DNA of 64,000 bases from JACMLD01 sp044227095 (GTDB lineage: Bacteria > Bacteroidota > Bacteroidia > Chitinophagales > Chitinophagaceae): assembly GCA_044227095.1 (NCBI GenBank), contig JBGAFV010000001.1:2542001-2606000 (forward strand), written 5' to 3'. Below the pieces are notes generated by a model that was not told where the DNA came from, did no database searches, and saw only the letters and a program-made list of their open reading frames with translations. The position numbers and the translations under genes are program-made. Shown here piece by piece: positions 42,427 to 52,040 of this stretch (positions are counted from its first letter, which is position 1; the number at the start of each line of letters is the position of its first letter).

Positions 42427-43845
42427 ATGGAGATAAACTGCACGGAGCAGGAGTTATTTGTTTTTAATAAAATTGCGCATGCTGCGGAAGAATTGCAAAT
42501 GCCCTGCTATATTATTGGTGGTTTTGTGCGTGACAAACTAATAGGCCGCAAAACAAAAGATGCAGATATTGTTTGCATAGGCAATGGTATTGATCTTGCC
42601 CATAAAGTGGCATCACTGTTTAATCCTGTTCCGCCTGTAGCTTTTTTTAAAACATTTGGCACTGCGCAAATAAAGCTTGCTGATTTTGAAATAGAATTTG
42701 TTGGGGCAAGAAAAGAAAGTTATAAATACCATAGTCGCAACCCGGAAGTAATGCCCGGAACTTTGGAAGATGATCAGAACAGGAGAGACTTTACCATTAA
42801 TGCACTTGCCATCAGCCTTAATAAAAATGATTATGGCAAACTGGTAGATCCTTTTAATGGGTTAAAAGACCTGGATGCAAAAATTATTCAAATACCGCTT
42901 GATGCAGACCAGACTTTTAGCGACGATCCGCTGCGCATGCTGCGTGCCATCCGCTTTGCATCACAACTGCAGTTTACAATTAAAGAAGAAACATGGGAAG
43001 GGATAAAGCGAAACATACAGCGCATAAAAATTATTACACAGGAACGTATAACAGATGAGCTCAATAAAATATTGATGAGCACAAAGCCATCTGTTGGGTT
43101 TGATCTGTTATATAAAAGCGGTCTGCTGCATATTATTTTTCCGCCAATGGTTGATCTGGAAGGCGCCGAGTATATTGATGGCAAAGGGCACAAAGATAAT
43201 TTTTATCACACCTTACAGGTAATAGATAATATCTGCAAAAAAACTGATGACCTGTGGTTGCGCTGGGCTGCATTGCTGCACGATATTGGCAAGCCTGCTA
43301 CCAAAAAATTTGAAGAGGGCCATGGCTGGACTTTTCATGGACATGAAGTAGTGGGAGGAAGAATGGTGCCCAAAATATTTACAAAGCTAAAGCTACCGCA
43401 AAACAATAAGATGCGTTTTGTGCGCAAACTGGTAGAACTGCATTTGCGGCCCATCAGCTTAACAAAAGAAAACATTACAGATTCTGCAATACGCAGGTTA
43501 TTGTTTGATGCCGGTGAAGATATAGATGCACTGATGATTTTATGCGAAGCTGATATTACTTCTAAAAACAAGGTTAAGGTAAAACGCTACCTCGAAAACT
43601 TTGAACTGGTTCGCCAGCGAATGAATGAAGTAGAAGAAAAAGATCGCATCCGCACATGGCAGCCGCCTATCACCGGGGAAATGATTATGGAGATATTTAA
43701 CCTTACGCCCTGCCGTGCCGTGGGCGACATTAAAAATGCTATAAAAGATGCAATACTGGACGGCGAAATACAAAACAATTACGAAGCGGCTTATGAATTG
43801 ATGTTAAAAAAAGCTGGTGAGCTAAACCTGCAGCCGGTAAAATAA
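42427..43845 (+). CDS. cca: CCA tRNA nucleotidyltransferase with HD domain
   Basis: 472 aa from the ATG at 42427. The class II head has YIIGGFVRDKLIGRKTKDADIV with the catalytic DxD. The RRDFTIN motif and PLRMLRAIRFA follow, and then an HD domain with LLHDIGKP and FHGHEVVG. It adds or repairs the 3'-CCA of tRNA; the HD part is a phosphohydrolase domain. The frame extends upstream to 42337, but that segment is translated repeat. Confidence 0.95.
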   Translation: MEINCTEQELFVFNKIAHAAEELQMPCYIIGGFVRDKLIGRKTKDADIVCIGNGIDLAHKVASLFNPVPPVAFFKTFGTAQIKLADFEIEFVGARKESYKYHSRNPEVMPGTLEDDQNRRDFTINALAISLNKNDYGKLVDPFNGLKDLDAKIIQIPLDADQTFSDDPLRMLRAIRFASQLQFTIKEETWEGIKRNIQRIKIITQERITDELNKILMSTKPSVGFDLLYKSGLLHIIFPPMVDLEGAEYIDGKGHKDNFYHTLQVIDNICKKTDDLWLRWAALLHDIGKPATKKFEEGHGWTFHGHEVVGGRMVPKIFTKLKLPQNNKMRFVRKLVELHLRPISLTKENITDSAIRRLLFDAGEDIDALMILCEADITSKNKVKVKRYLENFELVRQRMNEVEEKDRIRTWQPPITGEMIMEIFNLTPCRAVGDIKNAIKDAILDGEIQNNYEAAYELMLKKAGELNLQPVK

Positions 43846-44092
43846 ACACAATCAGGATTTGGGAGGATTATTTGGATTATAGGATAAAGAATGCTATTGC
43901 ATTTATTTTGATGATTGGCAAAAGGACTATGAGCCTATAGACTATCGACTCCGAACTTTCCTGCGACTCTGTGGCTAGGGACGCAGAAATTGGATAATTG
44001 TGTTACTTTTGAAAAAGGTAAATTTGAAGTTTAGTTAGACGGATAGCAAAACCCGTCGAGATGTATTAAAACCTTTAATTGAAAATACGACA
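43846..44092. other. Intergenic stretch with weak repeat traces
   Basis: Contains a degenerate family D-like CAGGATTTGGGAGGATT (about 43853-43869), GACTATCGACT text and a TACTTTTG motif at 44004-44011. That motif is 81 nt before the next gene and could be its promoter. No gene seen. Confidence 0.4.
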
Positions 44093-44662
44093 ATGGCTAT
44101 TTTAAAGTTCAGGGTATATTTTGAGCAGGATGACAGTATTTACCGCGATGTGGCGATAAGGCATACGCAAAATTTTTTGCAACTGCACCATGCCATACTA
44201 AAGGCGTATGAATTTGATAATAAACACCAGGCTACTTTTTACAGGAGCAATGATCATTGGCAGCGTGGTAAAGAAATTACACTTGCTAAATACGATAAAA
44301 AGTATAAGGTAGAACCTTTGCTGATGGATGCTACTACTGTTGGTTCAGAAATTATAGATCCCAACCAGAAATTTGTTTACGAATATGATTTTGCCAAGAA
44401 CTGGATTTTCTGGCTGGAACTCATTAATGTTTCAAAAGAAGAGAACCCACGACTAGAATATCCGGCTATGGTAAGGTCTGAAGGCATACCACCGTCTCAA
44501 TATGGTACCAAGGGTTTGGTAAGCGATAAGCTTGCAGAAATGGAAGAAAAGTACGACCTGGTTACCGGAGCAGAAGGTTTTGGAACAGAAGGTGATGATG
44601 GTGACGATGCAAGTGAAGAAACAGGAGAAGAAACGAGCGAAGAAAGCGCTGAAGAAATATAG
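44093..44662 (+). CDS. pRiA4b ORF-3-like protein with acidic tail
   Basis: 189 aa. Residues about 1-140 match the plasmid pRiA4b ORF-3/TnpR-passenger-like family (FRVYFEQDDSIYRDVAIRHTQ, FLQLHHAILKAYEFD, FVYEYDFAKNWIFWLELI), whose function is not established. The C-terminus is an Asp/Glu/Gly/Ser-rich acidic tail (about 160-189). The family name comes from a plasmid and an IS passenger gene, but no mobile element is visible around it, and housekeeping genes flank it. Confidence 0.8.
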   Translation: MAILKFRVYFEQDDSIYRDVAIRHTQNFLQLHHAILKAYEFDNKHQATFYRSNDHWQRGKEITLAKYDKKYKVEPLLMDATTVGSEIIDPNQKFVYEYDFAKNWIFWLELINVSKEENPRLEYPAMVRSEGIPPSQYGTKGLVSDKLAEMEEKYDLVTGAEGFGTEGDDGDDASEETGEETSEESAEEI

Positions 44663-44674
44663 CGTAATCAGTAT

Positions 44675-44784
44675 AGTATACAGTATTTAGTATTCAGATC
44701 TGCAGCAGGTAAACTACATCTTACAACACGAGCTTTCTATATACAAATATCATTTCAAAGTCTGCATATTAAATACTGTATACT
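44675..44784. repeat. Inverted repeat upstream of miaA
   Basis: Perfect 15-bp arms AGTATACAGTATTTA (44675-44689) and TAAATACTGTATACT (44770-44784), separated by 80 nt. Related ATACTATATAGTGAATACTC text occurs near 46000. Confidence 0.7.
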
Positions 44785-44812
44785 GAATACTCTCCAATGA
44801 ATACTATTTAAA

Positions 44813-45727
44813 TTGACGGCATCAACCCCCACAAAAACATGCATTGTAATAGCAGGCCCAACCGCAGTTGGCAAAACAAATGTGGCTGTTAATCTTGCAC
44901 TTCATTTTAAAACAAGCATTATCTCTGCAGATTCACGTCAGTGTTTTAAAGAACTTAATATAGGCGTTGCAAAACCAACAGCAGAACAATTAAATAAAGT
45001 AAAGCATTACTTTATCAATTCTCATAGCATTGCAGACGATGTAAATGCCGGAAGTTTTGAGCAGTATGCACTGAAAGCTGTTAATGAAATTTTTCTTGAG
45101 CACAATGTTGCTATAATGGTTGGCGGCACTGGTTTATACATCAAGGCGTTTTGCGAAGGCATGGATGAAATTCCAGCGGCTGATGCAAATTTGCGGGAGC
45201 GTATAAATAAAAAGTATGCTGAAGAAGGAATAGCATGGCTTCAGCAGGAAATTAAACAAAGAGATCCTGCATGGTATGCATCGGGTGAAATACAAAATCC
45301 GCAACGCATAATGCGGGCATTGGAAGTGGTAATGCATACGGGCCGGTCTATTTTATCTTTTCATCAACCTGTAAAAGCAGAAAGAAATTTCAGGATTATT
45401 AAAGTTGGGCTTACACTTCCACGCGAAGAATTGTACAGGAATATTAATACCAGGGTAGATGAAATGATTAAAGATGGGTTGGTGGAAGAAGTGCGTTCGT
45501 TGGTACAATACCGTAAGCTGAATGCCCTGCAAACAGTGGGTTACAAAGAAATTTTTGAATACCTCGATGGAGCAATAACGCTTAACCAGGCAATTGAAAA
45601 CCTTAAAAAAAATACCCGGCATTATGCAAAACGGCAGCTTACATGGTTTAATAAAGATGAAGCTATACAATGGTTTTCACCAGTTGATTACGGTCAACTA
45701 ATTGCTTATTTTAATAATTTGGTGTAA
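44813..45727 (+). CDS. miaA: tRNA dimethylallyltransferase
   Basis: 304 aa. The Walker A IVIAGPTAVGKTNVAVNLA lies at the N-terminus, followed by ISADSRQCFKELNIGVAKPT, MVGGTGLYIKAF and the tRNA-binding QNPQRIMRALEV. It isopentenylates A37 of tRNAs reading UNN codons. An in-frame stop at 44798 leaves TTG at 44813 as the only good start codon, so initiation is from TTG. Confidence 0.95.
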   Translation: MTASTPTKTCIVIAGPTAVGKTNVAVNLALHFKTSIISADSRQCFKELNIGVAKPTAEQLNKVKHYFINSHSIADDVNAGSFEQYALKAVNEIFLEHNVAIMVGGTGLYIKAFCEGMDEIPAADANLRERINKKYAEEGIAWLQQEIKQRDPAWYASGEIQNPQRIMRALEVVMHTGRSILSFHQPVKAERNFRIIKVGLTLPREELYRNINTRVDEMIKDGLVEEVRSLVQYRKLNALQTVGYKEIFEYLDGAITLNQAIENLKKNTRHYAKRQLTWFNKDEAIQWFSPVDYGQLIAYFNNLV

Positions 45728-46084
45728 GAATTGCTATGATTATTAATCATTTATCAGATTACAGTCATCAATACACGATAAACGCATTTCGCTATTATAA
45801 ATCTGTGAAAGACCTGCAACCAACCCATCCAACTATCTTTTAGAAAGCCAATTAAAAACAGGTTTAGGCGCTGATCTAAAAAAATAAGAATGCCCTTTCA
45901 TTAATGATGGGGCATTCTTATTTAAAGAGGGTATTATTTTTTATTCAGTATATAGATAGAGACTTGTTTTCAAGTTGCAATTTTTTAAGCTGCGGATCTA
46001 AATACTATATAGTGAATACTCTTCTAAACTTAATAGTGCGTTAACACGCCCAGTTTTAAAATAACAGAGATTTGCATCACCTGC
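45728..46084. other. Intergenic region with one terminator
   Basis: Besides the perfect-stem terminator at 45882-45923, I see only AT-rich text. There is a short stretch related to the inverted repeat before miaA (AAATACTATATAGTGAATACT, near 46000). No ORF or RNA gene recognised. Confidence 0.4.
45882..45923 (+). terminator. Strong hairpin terminator downstream of miaA
   Basis: A perfect 14-bp stem AAATAAGAATGCCC / GGGCATTCTTATTT with a 14-nt loop. It lies 155 bp after the miaA stop. It is nearly symmetric and may work in both directions. Confidence 0.75.
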
Positions 46085-47434
46085 ATGAACCGCTCTCATA
46101 ATTTATCAGCAAAAGATTTTGGCAACCATTTTTTATGGGGTGTTGCTATGGCAGCTGCCCAGAATGAAGGTGCATGGAACGAAGACGAAAGAGGCCCTTC
46201 CATATGGGATGTATTTGCGCGGCGCCAGGGAAAAATAAAAGGCGGTGCAAAACCATATGTGGCTACAGATTTTTATCACCGTTTTAAAGATGATTTATTA
46301 CTTGTAAAAGCACTTGGCTTTAATACATTTCGGTTTTCACTTTCATGGTCACGCATTATACCTGATGGTTCGGGAAAAATAAACCAGGCCGGACTTTCTT
46401 TCTATCATCAGTTGATTGATGAATGCCTTAAACAGGATATTACACCATACATAACATTGTACCATTGGGATTTGCCGCAGGCGCTTGAACAGAAAGGCGG
46501 CTGGACAAGTCATCTCGTAAACAAATGGTTTATTAAATACGTTTCTGTTTGCGCTGAAGCATTTGGCGATAAAGCAAAAAACTGGATTGTGTTAAACGAA
46601 CCGATGGGTTTTACATCTTTGGGTTATATGCTGGGCAGGCATGCACCCGGCAAAACAGGACTCGATAATTTTTTAAAGGCTGTGCACCACGCCGCATTAG
46701 CGCAGGCAGATGGAGGCCGGGTTTTGCGCAGTGAAATTAAAAATGCTTATATCGGCACCAGCTTCTCATGTTCTGAAGTGCGGCCATACAGCAAAAAAGC
46801 GGAAGATGTGGAAGCTGCCCGCAAGATGGATATTTTATTGAACCGTCTTTTTATTGAACCGTTGTTGGGCAAGGGTTATCCTAATGAAAATTTTAAACTG
46901 ATAGAAAAACTGGAACTGGTAAATAAAGCATGGAAGTTTACAGATCGATTAAGGTTTGATATGGATTTTATTGGTGTACAAAATTATTTTCCGCTGGTAA
47001 TAAAGCACAGTCCATTTATACCTTATGTGAATGCTACTGAGGTAAAACCAAAAACAAGAAAGGTTCCGCATACAGCTATGGGGTGGGAGATAAGCCCGGA
47101 TGGATTTTACAATGTGCTTAAAAAAATATGGAAGTATGGCGCTGTTAAGGAAATTATTGTTACCGAAAGTGGTGCAGCATTTACAGATAAGCTTGTAAAC
47201 GGACAAGTGTATGATGATGACCGCATACATTATCATCAGCAATACCTGCAGGCATTATTACAGGCAAAAAAGGATGGCGTAAAAATAAAAGGCTATATGG
47301 CGTGGACGCTCACAGATAACTTTGAATGGAGCGAAGGCTACAATGCAAGGTTTGGACTTGTGCATGTAGATTTTAAAACGCAACTGCGCACAGTAAAACA
47401 ATCCGGTTATTGGTTCAGGGATTTTTTAACTTAA
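46085..47434 (+). CDS. GH1 family beta-glucosidase
   Basis: 449 aa, typical GH1 length, and no signal peptide, so it is cytoplasmic. The N-terminal GH1 signature region is present (QNEGAWNEDERGPSIWDVF). The acid/base Glu172 lies in VLNEPMGF and the nucleophile Glu361 in IVTESGAAF, a slight variation on the usual TENG. The substrate-binding WTLTDNFEWSEGY region near the C-terminus is complete. It cleaves terminal beta-linked glucose or galactose from oligosaccharides, perhaps products of external hydrolases. No transporter gene adjoins it. Confidence 0.93.
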   Translation: MNRSHNLSAKDFGNHFLWGVAMAAAQNEGAWNEDERGPSIWDVFARRQGKIKGGAKPYVATDFYHRFKDDLLLVKALGFNTFRFSLSWSRIIPDGSGKINQAGLSFYHQLIDECLKQDITPYITLYHWDLPQALEQKGGWTSHLVNKWFIKYVSVCAEAFGDKAKNWIVLNEPMGFTSLGYMLGRHAPGKTGLDNFLKAVHHAALAQADGGRVLRSEIKNAYIGTSFSCSEVRPYSKKAEDVEAARKMDILLNRLFIEPLLGKGYPNENFKLIEKLELVNKAWKFTDRLRFDMDFIGVQNYFPLVIKHSPFIPYVNATEVKPKTRKVPHTAMGWEISPDGFYNVLKKIWKYGAVKEIIVTESGAAFTDKLVNGQVYDDDRIHYHQQYLQALLQAKKDGVKIKGYMAWTLTDNFEWSEGYNARFGLVHVDFKTQLRTVKQSGYWFRDFLT

Positions 47435-47485
47435 CTCTGTGCTCCTTTTTCCTTCCCACCTCTTTATGGCTCTGTGCGACTTATC

Positions 47486-49048
47486 TTAGAACTTAAGACC
47501 AATTGTTGCAGCAATATTACCTGCCGTGCTTTTAACCATAGCAAAAGTATTATTTGCATCAGAAAGGCGATAAGGGAAATTTACATCGTTGGTTATATTG
47601 TGCACATAAGAAATATCGATAAACATACCTTTATTGCGATAGCCAATACCTCCGCTTATATACATTTTGTTGCCTTTTAGTTCAGCTTCGTGGTATGGGT
47701 CAGTATAGTAAGAGAAACCAAGTCTTGCCATTATTGTATTAAACTTCATCTCACCACCAACCCTGAAGTTAAAAGCATTTTTATAATAGCTCTTAATGCC
47801 TTGATTTACGCCATTGTAATAAGTATTATCGCTATTGTAGCCGTCATTAGATTTGTAACGGTTGCTCTTGTATGTTACATACTCAACATCTGCAGTAATA
47901 AATCCTTTTTGCTGTTTTACATCTTCCACAGCATTAATAATATAAGCACCGCTTAGTATTATGCGCCATGGGCTGGTTAAATTGTATTTGTACTCAGGGT
48001 TCAGCATAAGTGTATTATCGGAAGTAGCAGTAATGGTACTATTGTTTGTATGAACATAGTTTTCTGTGTTGGTTGTCATGCTACCGTAATAAGTGTCTTT
48101 TAAACCATAAATAGTGGGGGTATGTATGGCAAGGCCACCCCGCAATTGATCTGTAAACCTGTAAATAGCACCCAGTTTCAGGTTAAGGCCAACGCCCTTG
48201 CTTGTATATTTCTCAGTTAAGGTTGAATGCTCAAAATTGTTGTCTTTATCGCCGGTAGCATCGGTTTCAGTAAACACAACATTTTTTTCATAGCTCACAA
48301 TAGGAATGCCAAGGCTTCCCCCCAAATAGAGTTTATCCATGTGTGCAGCGCCAAAACCAATAGCAATTTCTGTAACACCCCCTGACGTAACAATGGTATT
48401 ATCCTGCTTTACAAGAAAAGGGGCGCCATTTTTCAAACTTTTCCATTTTGCCATGCTTACTACATCCGGGTTAGTATGGCTGCCATAAGTTAATGTATCA
48501 ATGAGGTAAGTGTATGCGGCAAGGCGTGTGCCTATAGAAACATTATCGCTGCCGGCAATATCATTTATGTCAATTCCACTTGCGGCCGCTTCCGACGCAA
48601 ACTGTTCGCCATAAGAACTGAAATCATTAAGACCGCTATAACTTATCCTGTTATTAAAATTGGCAATGGTAGAAACACCAATACTAAAAGCACCTGCATT
48701 CCAACGGCTGTTGTTATTTCCTGATCCAAATACAACGCCACTTGTACCAAGATTAAAAAAACTTTTATTGTCCGTTTTAGAAGTACCCCTGAAATTGCTG
48801 TTGTTGTTGATAAAAGAAAAACCAGGCGTAATTACAAAGTCGCTTGTTTTATAAAATCCAAGACCGGCAGGGTTTACAAAATTAGACGACACATCTCCAC
48901 CCAAAGCACCAATAGCTCCACCAATGGCTTGTGTACGGGCTGTACCATTCGGCGCAAGCCAGCTGAATTTTAAAACATCTTCGGGCACTTGCGAATAACC
49001 AGCAAGTGTGAATGATAGAACGAAGGCAGCACAAACAATTTTTTTCAT
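47486..49048 (-). CDS. OmpP1/FadL/TodX-type outer-membrane transport protein
   Basis: 520 aa with a signal peptide ending GYSQ. The N-terminal hatch region typical of FadL-like channels is visible (RTQAIGGAIGALGGDVSSNFVNPAGLGFYKTSDF, quoted for position about 38-71). It is followed by alternating barrel strands with repeated periplasmic/extracellular turns (YRFTDQLRGGLAIHTPT; AYIINAVEDVKQQKGFITADVEYVTY). It ends in the aromatic-terminated GNIAATIGLKF. Members take up hydrophobic molecules such as fatty acids; the substrate here is unknown. Confidence 0.9.
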   Translation of the reverse strand: MKKIVCAAFVLSFTLAGYSQVPEDVLKFSWLAPNGTARTQAIGGAIGALGGDVSSNFVNPAGLGFYKTSDFVITPGFSFINNNSNFRGTSKTDNKSFFNLGTSGVVFGSGNNNSRWNAGAFSIGVSTIANFNNRISYSGLNDFSSYGEQFASEAAASGIDINDIAGSDNVSIGTRLAAYTYLIDTLTYGSHTNPDVVSMAKWKSLKNGAPFLVKQDNTIVTSGGVTEIAIGFGAAHMDKLYLGGSLGIPIVSYEKNVVFTETDATGDKDNNFEHSTLTEKYTSKGVGLNLKLGAIYRFTDQLRGGLAIHTPTIYGLKDTYYGSMTTNTENYVHTNNSTITATSDNTLMLNPEYKYNLTSPWRIILSGAYIINAVEDVKQQKGFITADVEYVTYKSNRYKSNDGYNSDNTYYNGVNQGIKSYYKNAFNFRVGGEMKFNTIMARLGFSYYTDPYHEAELKGNKMYISGGIGYRNKGMFIDISYVHNITNDVNFPYRLSDANNTFAMVKSTAGNIAATIGLKF

Positions 49049-49078
49049 ACTGTAGTAATATTTACATGGATCAGGGCA

Positions 49079-49128
49079 ATAAAAAAGAGGAACCTTTAAG
49101 TTTGCAACTCAAAAAAAGCTCCTCTTTC
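49079..49128 (-). terminator. Probable terminator after the Asn/Gly-rich lipoprotein gene
   Basis: On the minus strand AAAGAGGA pairs with TCCTCTTT across a loop of about 30 nt, followed by T residues. It lies between the lipoprotein gene (ends 49172) and the FadL-like gene (starts 49048). Confidence 0.5.
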
Positions 49129-49171
49129 TTTATAAGTTATTATCTGAATAATATACTTTTTTGTTCTTTAA

Positions 49172-49975
49172 TTAGTTTCCGCGTGTAGGCCTGCTTACGC
49201 TGCCTCCGCCACCCCCACCGGATGAAGAACTACCACCGCCACCTGAAGATGGCGTATAGCTGCGTGTTGGGGTGTAACTGTTATTATTATTGTTAGAAGG
49301 CGTATAAGTACTGCGATTATTATTGTTGTTGCTGTTGTTATAATAGCTGTTGTTATTGCTATTATTATAACGATTGTTGTTGCCGTTGCTATTATTATAA
49401 TAACTACCGTTTACAGGAGTATAGCTTCTTGCACTTTTGTTTGTAGTATAGCTATTTACATTAAACACCCTTGGCCTGCTTATGGGTGTTACATAGTTTG
49501 TATACTTTGTACCGCTACCACCATATCCACCTGCATAATATCCGCCAGAATATCCATATCCGCCTCCATAATAACTTCCAAAACCTATGCTGTATGGGTT
49601 ATAAAAACTGTTCCATGCAAAATAATTATTCCATGGACTGGTAAAGCCATAATTAAAACCATTGTAGTAACTGTTATAACGCCAGTCGAAACCGCCATAG
49701 CCATTATAATAGTTCATGTAATAAGGATTGCCAACACTCATTCTCAGGAAACGATCATCGCGATAGCTATCCTGGTACTGTTCGTAAGTTTGGTAATTGG
49801 TGCCGGGCTTTTGCTGTCTCACATTCACATATTCATCATCATTGTTTCCGGCAGGGGCCATTTGTTTCGCAGGAGAATAATACACATCATCCGGTGTTTG
49901 GCCACTCTTGTATACTGAAGAACAACTGCTAAAAGCAGCAACACTTAAGGCGAGCAGTAAAAATCTGGTATTCAT
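49172..49975 (-). CDS. Low-complexity Asn/Tyr/Gly/Ser-rich lipoprotein
   Basis: 267 aa. The lipobox Cys is at 18 (FSSC). The middle (about 75-155) is Tyr/Gly/Phe-rich (YYMNYYNGYGGFDW; YYGGGYGYSGGYYAGGYGG). The region 185-235 is Asn/Ser/Tyr-rich, and the tail is Ser/Gly (SSGGGGSSSSGGGGGG). It is probably disordered and placed on the cell surface or in the periplasm. Low-complexity proteins of this kind are common in Bacteroidota and their roles are unknown. Codon repeats make the DNA quasi-repetitive and prone to length change. Confidence 0.7.
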   Translation of the reverse strand: MNTRFLLLALSVAAFSSCSSVYKSGQTPDDVYYSPAKQMAPAGNNDDEYVNVRQQKPGTNYQTYEQYQDSYRDDRFLRMSVGNPYYMNYYNGYGGFDWRYNSYYNGFNYGFTSPWNNYFAWNSFYNPYSIGFGSYYGGGYGYSGGYYAGGYGGSGTKYTNYVTPISRPRVFNVNSYTTNKSARSYTPVNGSYYNNSNGNNNRYNNSNNNSYYNNSNNNNNRSTYTPSNNNNNSYTPTRSYTPSSGGGGSSSSGGGGGGSVSRPTRGN

Positions 49976-50167
49976 ATAAAGTGTTTGATGTTTTAAAATT
50001 ACTTTTGCGAACTGTAGTTAAAATTACAACAAATAACAGGCATAAGGCAATAAATCCTGGGTAAATGTTGCAAGAACTATGTTAAAATGATAACAAGTGT
50101 TAGTCCAGGTTAAGCGGGCATTAAAAAAGACCTGGGTTACTGATGCTAAATTGATTAAACAAGAAAT

Positions 50168-51643
50168 ATGGGCAAAGAAATTACAAGCAGGGAAAAAGAT
50201 TATTCGCAATGGTATAACGACCTTGTGCTGAAAGGCGGATTGGCAGATTATACAGCTGTAAGAGGCTGCATGGTTATAAAACCACATGGTTTTGCCCTGT
50301 GGGAAAACATGCGTGACCAGCTCGATAAAATGTTTAAGGCTACCGGTCATGTCAACGCTTATTTTCCCCTTTTTATACCCAAAAGTTTTTTAAGCAAAGA
50401 AGCGGCGCATGTAGAAGGCTTTGCAAAAGAGTGTGCCGTGGTAACCCACTACAGGTTGAAGAATGACCCCAACGGGCATGGCGTAGTAGTAGACCCGGAA
50501 GCAAAACTGGAAGAGGAACTGATCGTTCGTCCTACATCAGAAACCATTATCTGGAATTCTTATAAAGACTGGATACAATCTTACCGCGATTTGCCACTGC
50601 TCATTAACCAATGGGCAAATGTGGTACGCTGGGAAATGCGCACCCGTTTGTTTTTGCGTACCGCAGAATTCTTATGGCAGGAAGGCCATACTGCACACGC
50701 CACTGCACAGGAAGCCATTGCAGAAACAAAACAGATGCTGGATGTATATGCAGAGTTTGCAGAAGAATGGATGGCATTACCGGTAATTAAAGGAGTGAAA
50801 ACTGCCAGCGAACGTTTTGCAGGCGCAGAAGATACCTATTGCATTGAAGCGCTGATGCAGGATGGTAAAGCATTACAGGCAGGTACATCTCATTTCCTGG
50901 GACAGAATTTTGCCAAAGCATTTGATGTAAAATTTTCTGATAAAGAAAACAAGCTGGATTATGTGTGGGCTACAAGCTGGGGCGTAAGCACTCGCCTTGT
51001 TGGTGCATTGGTTATGGCGCACAGCGATGACGACGGCCTGGTATTGCCGCCTAAAATTGCACCATTACAGGTTGTAATTGTACCAATATATAAAGGCGAA
51101 GAGCAAAAAGCACAGATTGATGCAAAAGTTACCGAACTGGTTGCTCAATTAAAAAAAGCAGGTATTAGGGTTAAGTATGATGATAATGATAACAACCGCC
51201 CGGGCTGGAAATTTGCAGAATACGAAATGAAAGGCGTACCTGTACGCATTGCTTTTGGTGCACGTGATCTTGAAAACAATGTAGCAGAAGTTGCCAGGCG
51301 GGATACCAAAGAAAAGAAAAGCATTTCGCTGGACGGATTAGGCGATAGCATTATTGCATTGCTGGAAGAAATTCAGACAGCAATGTTTAATAAGGCAAAA
51401 GCTTACCGCGATGCACATATTACAAAAGTTGACAACTGGGATGATTTTGAAAAAACACTTGATGGCGAAGGTGGGTTTATAGCTGCACATTGGGACGGAA
51501 CAGCGGAAACAGAAGAAGCCATCAAACAAAAAACAAAAGCCACTATTCGTTGCATTCCTTTAAATAATCCGCAGGAAGATGGCAAATGCATTTTAACCGG
51601 AAAGCCAAGTAAAGAAAGAGTGCTGTTTGCAAGGGCGTATTGA
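50168..51643 (+). CDS. proS: Prolyl-tRNA synthetase (archaeal/eukaryotic-like type)
   Basis: 491 aa, the short class without the editing INS domain. Class II motif 2 is RWEMRTRLFLRTAEFLWQEG, preceded by IVRPTSETIIW. Motif 3 is WGVSTRLVGALVMAHSDDDG, followed by the anticodon-binding domain (VVIVPIYKG onward) and the short C-terminal zinc-like domain ending LFARAY. It charges tRNA-Pro. Proteins of this type are common in Bacteroidota. A TACTTTTG motif at 50000-50007 is a possible promoter with a long leader. Confidence 0.96.
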   Translation: MGKEITSREKDYSQWYNDLVLKGGLADYTAVRGCMVIKPHGFALWENMRDQLDKMFKATGHVNAYFPLFIPKSFLSKEAAHVEGFAKECAVVTHYRLKNDPNGHGVVVDPEAKLEEELIVRPTSETIIWNSYKDWIQSYRDLPLLINQWANVVRWEMRTRLFLRTAEFLWQEGHTAHATAQEAIAETKQMLDVYAEFAEEWMALPVIKGVKTASERFAGAEDTYCIEALMQDGKALQAGTSHFLGQNFAKAFDVKFSDKENKLDYVWATSWGVSTRLVGALVMAHSDDDGLVLPPKIAPLQVVIVPIYKGEEQKAQIDAKVTELVAQLKKAGIRVKYDDNDNNRPGWKFAEYEMKGVPVRIAFGARDLENNVAEVARRDTKEKKSISLDGLGDSIIALLEEIQTAMFNKAKAYRDAHITKVDNWDDFEKTLDGEGGFIAAHWDGTAETEEAIKQKTKATIRCIPLNNPQEDGKCILTGKPSKERVLFARAY

Positions 51644-51707
51644 GAAAAACAACGAGCATTTGCCAGGAGAGAATATTGCTTATATTTAGTCATACATTTT
51701 TCTAAAA

Positions 51708-52040
51708 ATGATTTTCTCCCTGGTAAGTTATGCTGGTTTTATACAATGGCTGCAAGCTAACATGCTCAGTTGTCCGTCAAAAAAATACCTGCATATAGAA
51801 TGCCCTGGTTGCGGATTACAACGGAGTTGTATTGCTTTGCTGAATGGTGAAGTAGCTAAAAGCCTGCAACTATATCCTGCAACTATTCCGCTTTGTTTAC
51901 TTCTTTTGTATACACTTTTTCATCTTAAGTATAATTTCGTAAATGGCGCCGTTACAATAAAATATTTATACGTTGCCACATCAGTTGTGGTTTTGGTGTT
52001 CTATATTTATAAAATTGTTAACCATAAAATTATTTCCTGA
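51708..52040 (+). CDS. DUF2752 membrane protein
   Basis: 110 aa. The DUF2752 hallmark CPGCGLQRSCIALLNGEVAKSL follows a short N-terminal helix, and two hydrophobic helices complete the chain (LCLLLLYTLF; YLYVATSVVVLVFYIY). Function unknown. Its stop codon overlaps the next start codon by one base (TGATG). Confidence 0.85.
   Translation: MIFSLVSYAGFIQWLQANMLSCPSKKYLHIECPGCGLQRSCIALLNGEVAKSLQLYPATIPLCLLLLYTLFHLKYNFVNGAVTIKYLYVATSVVVLVFYIYKIVNHKIIS

Noticed and set aside
44093..44662. Mobile element because of the pRiA4b/IS1096-passenger family name
   Set aside because: No transposase, terminal repeats or target duplication is visible; the family is widespread in chromosomes.
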